Of a stretch of DNA of 64,000 bases, positions 34,417-41,299 are shown piece after piece. Position numbers and translations under genes: made by a program. Positions within the stretch are counted from its first letter, which is position 1, and each line of letters begins with the position of its first letter. The DNA comes from Ignavibacteriales bacterium (lineage in GTDB: Bacteria; Bacteroidota; Ignavibacteria; Ignavibacteriales; Ignavibacteriaceae): the NCBI GenBank assembly GCA_003538625.1, contig DPRR01000029.1, positions 124,001-188,000 of the forward strand. The letters run 5' to 3'. The notes beneath the pieces are model-generated. The model saw nothing but the letters and a program-made list of their open reading frames with translations. It did not search any database and was not told the DNA's origin.

Positions 34417-35739
34417 ATGGAAAAAATAGTTTTACCCGAAATAGATAATCTTCACGTTCTTGATGTTTATGTTCAGAATGGTGGATTTACTGCTGCAAAA
34501 AAAGCATTTTCACAATCCTCTGATGATATAATTGATCAGGTTAAAAAATCCGGTTTACGCGGCAGAGGCGGTGCTGCATTTTCTGCAGGATTGAAGTGGA
34601 GCTTTATGCCAAAGACCACCGATAAACCAAAATATCTATGCATTAACGGCGATGAATCTGAACCCGGCTCTTTTAAAGATAGGCAGATTTTTGAATATAA
34701 TCCTCACCAATTGATTGAAGGTATTTTGATTACCTGCTATGCTATCGGTGCTAAAATTGCGTACATCTACATTCGGGGCGAATATCATAAGTGGGTTAAG
34801 CTTATGCAAAAAGCTCTGGATGATGCTTATACCGCTGGTTATGTAGGTGAAGCAATGAAAGAAAAATTTGGGACGGATTTTTTCTGCAACATTTATATAC
34901 ACAAAGGGGCAGGTGCTTATATTTGCGGAGAAGAATCTTCTCTAATGAATTCACTCGAGGGACAGAGAGGATATCCACGAGTAAAACCACCTTTCCCTGC
35001 ACAGAATGGTTTGTGGGGCTGCCCAACTACAATAAATAATGTAGAAACGATTGCAAACATTCCGCCCATCATTAACAAAGGATGGGAATGGTTTTCAAAA
35101 ATAGGGGAGCCTAAGCATCCGGGAACAATTTTATTCGGTGTAAGCGGACACGTTAATAAACCCGGAGTTTATGAGTTACCTTCCGGAACATTATTAACTG
35201 ATATTATTTTTAATTATGCCGGAGGTGTTCCTGGCAATAAAAAAATTCTTTGTGTAATTCCCGGCGGTTCATCCATGCCTCCTTTACGCGGGGATCAGCT
35301 TGAAGGCGTTAAGATGGATTCTGAATCTTTAAAAGCTGCAGGTTCTGCAATTGGTACTGGCGGAATTATGGTTATGGACGAGGATACTGATCTTGTGAAA
35401 GTACTTGCAAGAATAGCTCATTTTTATCATCACGAAAGCTGCGGGCAATGCACACCTTGCCGTGAAGGTACAGGCTGGCTTGAAAAAATATTAAAAAGAA
35501 TATTAGCAGGTAATGGCTCTGTAAATGATCTTGACTTGCTGATTACTGTTGCAACTCAGATTGAAGGAAATACAATTTGTGCCCTTGGCGAAGCAGCTGC
35601 CTGGCCGGTGAGATTTATGGTTACAAGATTCAGAGATTACTTTGAAGCAAGAGTAAGCAAAGAAATTAATCTTGAAGTTGCTAATAAAGTTCATTCAATG
35701 AGACATACCGCAATACCTTTAGCGGAAATTAAAAATTAA
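34417..35739 (+). CDS. nuoF: NADH-quinone oxidoreductase subunit F
   Basis: This 440-residue subunit binds NADH and FMN and passes electrons to the 4Fe-4S cluster N3. It has GLRGRGGAAFSAGLKWSF (NADH/FMN loop), NGDESEPGSFKDR, GAGAYICGEESSLMNSLEG (FMN) and the cluster motif ESCGQCTPCREG. The start is unusual in lying close to a palindromic repeat, with no good ribosome binding site. NuoG, which normally follows, is not in this window. Confidence 0.96.
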   Translation: MEKIVLPEIDNLHVLDVYVQNGGFTAAKKAFSQSSDDIIDQVKKSGLRGRGGAAFSAGLKWSFMPKTTDKPKYLCINGDESEPGSFKDRQIFEYNPHQLIEGILITCYAIGAKIAYIYIRGEYHKWVKLMQKALDDAYTAGYVGEAMKEKFGTDFFCNIYIHKGAGAYICGEESSLMNSLEGQRGYPRVKPPFPAQNGLWGCPTTINNVETIANIPPIINKGWEWFSKIGEPKHPGTILFGVSGHVNKPGVYELPSGTLLTDIIFNYAGGVPGNKKILCVIPGGSSMPPLRGDQLEGVKMDSESLKAAGSAIGTGGIMVMDEDTDLVKVLARIAHFYHHESCGQCTPCREGTGWLEKILKRILAGNGSVNDLDLLITVATQIEGNTICALGEAAAWPVRFMVTRFRDYFEARVSKEINLEVANKVHSMRHTAIPLAEIKN

Positions 35740-35757
35740 TTTTAATTAGATAAGGGT

Positions 35758-35949
35758 ATGATTGATTTTTTAGCTGAAATTGTTCTTGTGTTCGTTGGTT
35801 ACAATGTTGGATATTTTTTTCTAAAGTTCTTCTCAGGTGGAAAATATCCTAAAGAATATATGGAAGAAGGCGGGGATTTGAAGATAGAGTTATTCGGAAT
35901 ATTTATGTTATTAGTTTTATTTGCTGTAGCCTCATATGTTTTTATTTGA
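35758..35949 (+). CDS. small membrane protein, paralogue 1
   Basis: This 63-residue protein has two hydrophobic segments (about 5-25 and 44-62) around a loop with YNVGYFFLKFFSGGKYPKEY. It starts 18 bp after nuoF. A paralogue (36003-36191) follows. No family is recognised. A weak ribosome binding site (TAAGGGT) precedes the ATG. The location suggests a link to the nuo transcript, but a complex I role is only a guess. Confidence 0.65.
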   Translation: MIDFLAEIVLVFVGYNVGYFFLKFFSGGKYPKEYMEEGGDLKIELFGIFMLLVLFAVASYVFI

Positions 35950-36002
35950 ATTAAAAGTTTTGAATTAGGTAATTTTAGTTAATTTATTTAGAAGGGGTTT
36001 CT

Positions 36003-36191
36003 ATGATTGATGAATTTTTAGCAGGTGCAATTCTTTATAATGTTGGATATTTTTTCTTAAAGATTGTAACATTTGGAAATTATCCTAAAGAGTATTTAGC
36101 CGAACAAAAAGTAAAGATTCAGATCGTTGGAGCACTGGTAATCTTCTTAATCGTTGTTCCAATCATTTCTAAAATATTTGGAGTATTTTGA
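36003..36191 (+). CDS. small membrane protein, paralogue 2
   Basis: This 62-residue protein resembles its neighbour at 35758-35949: both start MID-FLA, then YNVGYFFLK and YPKEY at matching spacing, then a C-terminal membrane segment. AGAAGGGG lies upstream of the ATG as a good ribosome binding site. The two genes look like a tandem duplication. The function is unknown. Confidence 0.7.
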   Translation: MIDEFLAGAILYNVGYFFLKIVTFGNYPKEYLAEQKVKIQIVGALVIFLIVVPIISKIFGVF

Positions 36192-36198
36192 TAAACAA

Positions 36199-36224
36199 TC
36201 TTCTCAGCCTTGAGAGGATTTTAA
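36199..36224 (+). terminator. probable terminator after the nuo region
   Basis: TCTTCTCAG pairs with TTGAGAGGA (two wobble pairs) and is followed by TTTTAAG. The second half, CTTGAGAGGATTTT, resembles the hairpin at 36902-36931, so the toxin-antitoxin genes lie between two similar hairpins. Confidence 0.5.
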
Positions 36225-36248
36225 GTTAGAAGGTACATTTCTATTGGA

Positions 36249-36539
36249 TTAGTTAAATACAGTATTAAAGATTGCTTCAGGATATCTAGCTGCCACATTC
36301 AACAAAACTTTTGCTGGTCCATCAGGTTTTCTTCTGCCTTGTTCCCAATTTTGAAGTGTGGCAGTACTAATTCCTAAAAGTTTAGCAAACTTTACTTGGG
36401 ATAAACCTAATCGTTCTCTAATAATTTTTGGGTCAGGATTTTCAAAGGAAAACTCTCTTGAAGGCTTCTTTTTTCCTTTTAAAATCTTTGCACCCTCTTT
36501 TATACTATTTTCTAACTCAATAAATAATTCATCTTTCAT
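36249..36539 (-). CDS. antitoxin, HigA/NadS-like helix-turn-helix protein
   Basis: This 96-residue protein has an N-terminal toxin-contact region (1-50) and an XRE-type helix-turn-helix: RLGLSQVKFAKLLGISTATL followed by QNWEQGRRKPDGPA. It should bind and neutralise the toxin encoded just upstream and repress the operon. Its ATG overlaps the toxin stop by 4 bp. Confidence 0.88.
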   Translation of the reverse strand: MKDELFIELENSIKEGAKILKGKKKPSREFSFENPDPKIIRERLGLSQVKFAKLLGISTATLQNWEQGRRKPDGPAKVLLNVAARYPEAIFNTVFN

Positions 36540-36853
36540 AAAAATTCCTCATCCACAATATTTTTTAATATTTTTGTTTGTGCTGTTGTAAGATTATCCT
36601 GTTCATTCTTTTGGTAAATAAGTAACATCAAAATAATTTCATTTGCTTTGAACCAATAGTAAATTGTTCTGATTCCTCCACTTTTACCTTTTCCTTTGAT
36701 CCCCCATCTTACTTTTCTCAAACCACCGGTTCCTTTCATTACTTTGCCGATCTCCGGATTTTTAATCAAGGCATTTTGCAATAATCTATATTCGTCATCT
36801 GATAATAGATTTTTAACATTTTTTGTGAAAATCGAAGTTTCAATAATCTTCAT
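36536..36853 (-). CDS. toxin, RelE/HigB-like mRNA interferase
   Basis: This 105-residue protein fits the RelE/HigB toxin fold: IFTKNVKNLLSDDEYRLLQNAL, GTGGLRKVRWGIKGKGKSGG with basic residues, IRTIYYWFKANEIILMLLIY and a C-terminal helix with KNEQDNLTTAQ. It probably cleaves mRNA on the ribosome. The gene order toxin then antitoxin is the higBA order. Confidence 0.88.
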   Translation of the reverse strand: MKIIETSIFTKNVKNLLSDDEYRLLQNALIKNPEIGKVMKGTGGLRKVRWGIKGKGKSGGIRTIYYWFKANEIILMLLIYQKNEQDNLTTAQTKILKNIVDEEFL

Positions 36854-36856
36854 TAC

Positions 36857-36887
36857 TAAATATACGCCAATGGACGACTGTATGCAA
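36857..36887 (-). promoter_or_regulatory. candidate promoter of the toxin-antitoxin operon
   Basis: On the minus strand TTG (36887-36885) and TATATTTA (36864-36857) are 20 bases apart, close to TTG/TAnnTTTG. The box ends only 3 bases before the toxin ATG, so the transcript could be leaderless. Confidence 0.4.
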
Positions 36888-36901
36888 TTACTTTTTCAAA
36901 A

Positions 36902-36931
36902 AAAATCCTCTCAATTTTGAGAGGATTTTTT
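36902..36931. terminator. bidirectional terminator between ferritin and toxin genes
   Basis: A 10-bp perfect stem (ATCCTCTCAA with TTGAGAGGAT) has A-runs on one side and T-runs on the other, so it can act on both strands. It would stop transcription from ferritin before the toxin gene. Confidence 0.8.
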
Positions 36932-36954
36932 AATTTTAATCTAAAATGTTATTC

Positions 36955-37461
36955 TTACACAACTGCAGGAGCAGCAACCCTAGCCCCCAATTCATTATCA
37001 AGCATATACAATCCACTCTTATTATCACCAATCATTTCAATTTTCTGAATAATCTCTTCAACATTTGCTTCTTCTTCAACTTGCTCTGTAACAAACCACT
37101 GAAGAAATGTATTAGTAGCATAATCTTTTTCAATCATAGCAACATCCACAAGTTTATTGATTAATCCGGAAATCTTTTGCTCGTGCTTCAAAGTATCCGC
37201 AAAAACTTCCTGAATGGATTTCCATTCAATTTTTGGAGCGGCAATATCAGATAATGTAACTTTGCCGCCTTTTTGCAGAATGAAATTAAAAAACTTCATC
37301 CCATGCAATTGTTCTTCAGAGGATTGAATTCTAAACCAGTTTGCTAATCCTTTAAGATTTCTTGCTTCAAAGTATGCTGCCATAGAAAGATATAAGTATG
37401 ATGAATAAAATTCTTCATTCAAATGTGAATTTAAAACTTTTAACATTTTTGCGGATATCAT
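36955..37461 (-). CDS. ftnA: ferritin (non-haem, bacterial FtnA type)
   Basis: This 168-residue iron-storage protein forms a 24-mer shell with a ferroxidase centre. The di-iron ligands are in NEEFYSSYLYLSMAAYFE, SSEEQLHGMKFF (E-x-x-H) and WFVTEQVEEEA. Length is standard. A GAGG ribosome binding site lies 5 bases before the ATG. An exact TAnnTTTG box (TATATTTG on the minus strand, 37508-37501) lies about 40 bases upstream, but without a well-spaced TTG. Confidence 0.93.
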   Translation of the reverse strand: MISAKMLKVLNSHLNEEFYSSYLYLSMAAYFEARNLKGLANWFRIQSSEEQLHGMKFFNFILQKGGKVTLSDIAAPKIEWKSIQEVFADTLKHEQKISGLINKLVDVAMIEKDYATNTFLQWFVTEQVEEEANVEEIIQKIEMIGDNKSGLYMLDNELGARVAAPAVV

Positions 37462-37593
37462 ATTAACCTCGTATATATTATTGTATTTGAATATCTAACA
37501 CAAATATAATTTATTTAGTTCAAAATCGCTTCTTATTGTTTTCTATTTCTAAAAATATTGTGTTAAAGTGCACACGATAAAGGTATAATTGGA

Positions 37594-37624
37594 TTGATAA
37601 TAAAAAGCTGTTTAACTAATTTTG
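37594..37624 (+). promoter_or_regulatory. promoter of gap (TTG-N20-TAATTTTG)
   Basis: TTG (37594-37596) and TAATTTTG (37617-37624) have the exact 20-base spacing and consensus also seen before nuoA. Predicted transcription starts near 37630, about 40 bases before the ATG, leaving room for the AAAGGAG ribosome binding site. Confidence 0.65.
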
Positions 37625-37669
37625 ATTATACTTATTACAAAGATAATATTCAATTAAAGGAGTTATAAA

Positions 37670-38728
37670 ATGGCAGTTAAAGTAGCTATTAACGGGTTTG
37701 GAAGAATTGGAAGACTCGTTTTACGTGCAATGGCAGATAAAGGTGTCCTTGGTAAAGAAGTGGATCTTGTTGCTCTTGTTGATATCACAAATGACGCTAA
37801 ATATTTTGCTTACCAATTAAAATACGATTCAGTTCATGGAATTTTCAAAGGTGAAGTTACATCAAAGAAAAGCAAAGCAGATCTTGAACACGATGATGTT
37901 CTTGTAATAAATGGCGAGGAAACTTTATGTGTTCTTGCTACAAAAGATCCTTCGCAACTACCATGGAAAGAACTTGGTGTTGATTATGTAATTGAATCAA
38001 CCGGACTTTTTACAGATTCTGAAAAAGCAAAGGGGCATATCGCTGCAGGCGCAAAAAAAGTTATCATATCAGCACCGGGCAAAGGTGATGTTAAAACAGT
38101 TGTAATGGGTGTTAATGATGATGAACTTAAACCTGAGCATACTATTATATCTAATGCTTCCTGTACAACTAATTGCTTAGCTCCGGTTGTTCATGTTTTA
38201 TTAAAAGAAGGAATTGGAGTTGAAGTTGGAATTATGACTACAATTCACTCCTACACCGCAACACAGAAAACTGTTGATGGTCCTTCAAAGAAAGATTGGA
38301 GAGGTGGAAGGGCTGCTGCAATCAATATCATCCCATCAAGCACGGGTGCCGCAAAAGCAGTTGGTGAAGTGCTACCCGTTGTAAAAGGAAAACTTACCGG
38401 AATGTCTTTCAGGGTACCTACAGCTAATGTTTCTGCAGTTGATCTTACATTCCGTTCAACAAAAGATACGTCTATAAAAGAGATTGATGGATTGCTTAAG
38501 AAAGCATCGGAAACATATTTAAAGGGCATTCTTGGTTATTGTGATGAAGAATTAGTTTCGACAGATTTTAATCATGATGAACGATCATCTATTTATGATT
38601 CGTTAGCAACTCTTCAGAATAATTTTAAAGATGAAAAAAGATTCTTTAAAATAGTTAGCTGGTATGATAATGAATGGGGTTATTCAAACAGATGTGTTGA
38701 TTTATTAATCAAACTTATAAAGATGTAA
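37670..38728 (+). CDS. gap: glyceraldehyde-3-phosphate dehydrogenase
   Basis: This 352-residue enzyme oxidises glyceraldehyde 3-phosphate in glycolysis. It has the NAD motif INGFGRIGR, the catalytic SNASCTTNCLAP (Cys165) and HSYTATQ (His193). It is slightly longer than usual (about 335), with extra residues near positions 60-75 and 100. A strong ribosome binding site AAAGGAG precedes the ATG. pgk follows after a terminator. Confidence 0.96.
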   Translation: MAVKVAINGFGRIGRLVLRAMADKGVLGKEVDLVALVDITNDAKYFAYQLKYDSVHGIFKGEVTSKKSKADLEHDDVLVINGEETLCVLATKDPSQLPWKELGVDYVIESTGLFTDSEKAKGHIAAGAKKVIISAPGKGDVKTVVMGVNDDELKPEHTIISNASCTTNCLAPVVHVLLKEGIGVEVGIMTTIHSYTATQKTVDGPSKKDWRGGRAAAINIIPSSTGAAKAVGEVLPVVKGKLTGMSFRVPTANVSAVDLTFRSTKDTSIKEIDGLLKKASETYLKGILGYCDEELVSTDFNHDERSSIYDSLATLQNNFKDEKRFFKIVSWYDNEWGYSNRCVDLLIKLIKM

Positions 38729-38738
38729 ATTTGCAATT

Positions 38739-38767
38739 AGGCGATCTGAATCAGATCGCCTTTTTTA
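38739..38767 (+). terminator. terminator between gap and pgk
   Basis: AGGCGATCTGA and TCAGATCGCCT are perfect reverse complements separated by one base, followed by TTTTTT. The real loop would be a few bases. pgk starts about 30 bp further on, so some read-through or its own promoter is likely. Confidence 0.85.
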
Positions 38768-38797
38768 TATTAAATAATAATTTTTCAGGGAAGAAAA

Positions 38798-39997
38798 ATG
38801 AATAAGTTATCAATTGATGAAGTTGAACTTAAAGGTAAACGCGTTCTTGTTCGCGTTGATTTTAATGTTCCGCTCGATGAAAATCTAAATATTACTGATG
38901 ATATTAGAATCACGGAATCATTGCCAACAATAAAGAAAATTATTGCTGACGGTGGTAAGGCAATTTTAATGAGCCACTTAGGAAGACCAAAAGGCGGACC
39001 AAATCCAAAATATAGTTTAAAACCAACGGCAAAAAGATTAAGTGAGTTGCTTGGCAAAGAAGTTAAACTTGCTCCTGATTGTGTTGGACCAGAGACAAAA
39101 GCAATGGTTGATGCAATGAAAGAAGGGGATGTATTAATTCTCGAAAATGTTCGTTTTCACGCTGAAGAAGAAAAAAATGATCCTGCATTTGCAAAACAGT
39201 TAGCAGAACTTGGTGATGTTTATATTAATGACGCATTTGGAAGTGCCCATAGAGCTCATGCATCTACAGAAGGTGTTACAAAGTTTATTAAAGTTTCTGC
39301 TGCAGGATATTTAATGCGTAAAGAACTTGATTATCTGGGCGGTGCAATTACAAATCCCAAAAGACCTTATGTTGCAATTTTAGGCGGAGCTAAAATATCG
39401 GGCAAAATTGATGTAATAAATAATTTGTTAAATAAGGTTGATACACTTATTGTTGGGGGCGGAATGGCTTACACTTTCTATAAAGCTGAGGGAAAAGAAA
39501 TTGGAACTTCATTGCTTGAAGCTGAAAAAATTGATCTTGCAAAACAAGTTTTGGAAAATGTAAAGAAATCAGGAATTAAATTTTTGCTTCCTGTTGATGT
39601 GGTTGTTGCTTCCGAATTTAAAAATGACTCACCTGCAGCAGTTGTAAGTGTTGATAATATGCCAGCCGATAAAATGGGTTTGGATATTGGACCTGAAACG
39701 ATTAAGTTATTTTCAAACGAATTAAAGGATGCAAAAACAATTGTTTGGAACGGTCCAATGGGTGTTTTTGAGATGGATAATTTTGCAATTGGTACTAATG
39801 CCATTGCAAAAGTTTTAGCGGATGTAACAGTTAAAGGTGCAATTACCGTAATCGGTGGAGGTGATTCTGCAGCGGCTATTACAAAAGCCGGGTTAAAAGA
39901 TAAGGTTTCACATGTTTCAACTGGCGGTGGTGCTTCCCTCGAATTTCTTGAAGGTAAAGCATTACCTGGTGTTCTTGCATTAAATGATGTAAAATAA
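38798..39997 (+). CDS. pgk: phosphoglycerate kinase
   Basis: This 399-residue enzyme makes ATP from 1,3-bisphosphoglycerate. Family motifs: KRVLVRVDFNVPLDENL, MSHLGRPKGGPNPKYSL, NDAFGSAHRAHAST, ILGGAKISGKIDVI, WNGPMGVFEM and IGGGDSAAAI. Length is standard. GGGAAG precedes the ATG. Confidence 0.97.
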   Translation: MNKLSIDEVELKGKRVLVRVDFNVPLDENLNITDDIRITESLPTIKKIIADGGKAILMSHLGRPKGGPNPKYSLKPTAKRLSELLGKEVKLAPDCVGPETKAMVDAMKEGDVLILENVRFHAEEEKNDPAFAKQLAELGDVYINDAFGSAHRAHASTEGVTKFIKVSAAGYLMRKELDYLGGAITNPKRPYVAILGGAKISGKIDVINNLLNKVDTLIVGGGMAYTFYKAEGKEIGTSLLEAEKIDLAKQVLENVKKSGIKFLLPVDVVVASEFKNDSPAAVVSVDNMPADKMGLDIGPETIKLFSNELKDAKTIVWNGPMGVFEMDNFAIGTNAIAKVLADVTVKGAITVIGGGDSAAAITKAGLKDKVSHVSTGGGASLEFLEGKALPGVLALNDVK

Positions 39998-40010
39998 TTT
40001 TAGGATTAGT

Positions 40011-40943
40011 TTGAGTAATTATTATCAGCCAAGAGGATACGGAGGTGGATTCTTTACTTTTCCACCTGTTATTAAAAATTTACTTATCATAAATGGAGTA
40101 GTATTTTTTATACAACTGCTATTTGATAACTTTCAATTTAATGGAATGCCAGCGTGGTACATTTTAAACAAATGGTTTGCGCTTAACCCTATATCGGGCA
40201 ACGATGCTGCCGGTCAACCATTTAATTTCCAGGTTTGGCAGTTGATAACCTACCAATTTATGCATGGCGGTTTTTCTCACATACTTTTTAACATGTTTGC
40301 GTTATGGATGTTTGGTTCAAGTATTGAAGATGTTTTCGGATCAAGAAAATTTTTAATCTTTTATTTGTTGGCAGGAGTTAGTGCTGGATTATTTCAACTT
40401 TTTATTACACCTCTTTTAGGCGCTTCAGCCGCGGTTACTATTGGTGCCTCAGGCAGTATTTTTGGAGTGTTAATTGCTTATGCACTGTTCTTTCCGGATA
40501 ATCTTATTTTTCTATACTTTCTGATTCCCATAAAAGCTAAATACTTAATTGGCTTTTTAGTTGTAATCGAGTTTTTTGCGGTGGATAGTGCATCTAGTGG
40601 TGTTGCGCATCTGGCACATCTTGGTGGCGCTGTATTTGGATTCTTATACATAATGTTCGATAAAAATTCTTATGTGGCGTTAAAAAATGTTTTTAAACGC
40701 TCATATTTTTATAAATCAAATTCTCAATCCAGAAAAAATATTTTTGATAATCTGGCAGGATCATTCAGAAAGGATTCGAAAGTTGAAGACGCAAATTATT
40801 ATGATATAAATCATAAGGATGAAACAGATGTTACTCAGGAAGAGATAGATAAAATTCTGGATAAAATTAGTCAATCCGGGTATCAGAATCTTACAGATAG
40901 AGAAAAGAAAATATTATTTCAGGCAAGCAAGAAGATGAAATGA
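40011..40943 (+). CDS. rhomboid-family intramembrane serine protease
   Basis: This is a 310-residue inner-membrane protein. The catalytic serine is in IGASGSIFG (Ser147) and the catalytic histidine in VAHLAHLGGAVFGF (His203). HGGFSHILFNMFALWMFG is the conserved second-helix motif. The C-terminal 90 residues are a charged cytosolic tail. The start is a TTG with AGGA 5 bases upstream; there is no in-frame ATG before residue 46, which lies too far into the fold. It overlaps the next gene by 4 bp. Confidence 0.9.
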   Translation: MSNYYQPRGYGGGFFTFPPVIKNLLIINGVVFFIQLLFDNFQFNGMPAWYILNKWFALNPISGNDAAGQPFNFQVWQLITYQFMHGGFSHILFNMFALWMFGSSIEDVFGSRKFLIFYLLAGVSAGLFQLFITPLLGASAAVTIGASGSIFGVLIAYALFFPDNLIFLYFLIPIKAKYLIGFLVVIEFFAVDSASSGVAHLAHLGGAVFGFLYIMFDKNSYVALKNVFKRSYFYKSNSQSRKNIFDNLAGSFRKDSKVEDANYYDINHKDETDVTQEEIDKILDKISQSGYQNLTDREKKILFQASKKMK

Positions 40944-41299
40944 AAAAACGCGTTTCATCTTCAGCTTTATTTCTGTTAATTATCTCACCAATTCTATTTT
41001 TAACTTGTGAACGTGCCGCTCCAATACCGGAGACTAAATTAGTAAAGATTTATTCCGAAATTGTTCTTATGCAGGATACTTCAAAACTTTCGCAGTCTGA
41101 AATTAAGCATCGTGTTTTAAAAAAGTTTAGTGTTAATGATAATGATTATGAAGAAACAATTAAATTTTATAATCGCACTCCGGAAAAATGGCAAAGTTTT
41201 TTTGACAGCGTAATTGTTTATATCGAAAGATCCAAACCTAAATCTGTTAAGTCTGATGTGAAATCTTTGCCAGAGCAATCCTTAATAAAGGATAACTAA
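40940..41299 (+). CDS. small lipoprotein (DUF4296-like)
   Basis: This 119-residue protein has a lipoprotein signal with lipobox FLTC at about residue 23. The remaining helical domain (KLVKIYSEIVLMQDT, FSVNDNDYEETIKFYNRTPEKWQSFFDSV) fits the DUF4296 pattern of Bacteroidetes lipoproteins. It starts inside the end of the rhomboid gene (ATGA). Its last 53 bp overlap the end of recQ on the other strand. Confidence 0.75.
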   Translation: MKKRVSSSALFLLIISPILFLTCERAAPIPETKLVKIYSEIVLMQDTSKLSQSEIKHRVLKKFSVNDNDYEETIKFYNRTPEKWQSFFDSVIVYIERSKPKSVKSDVKSLPEQSLIKDN

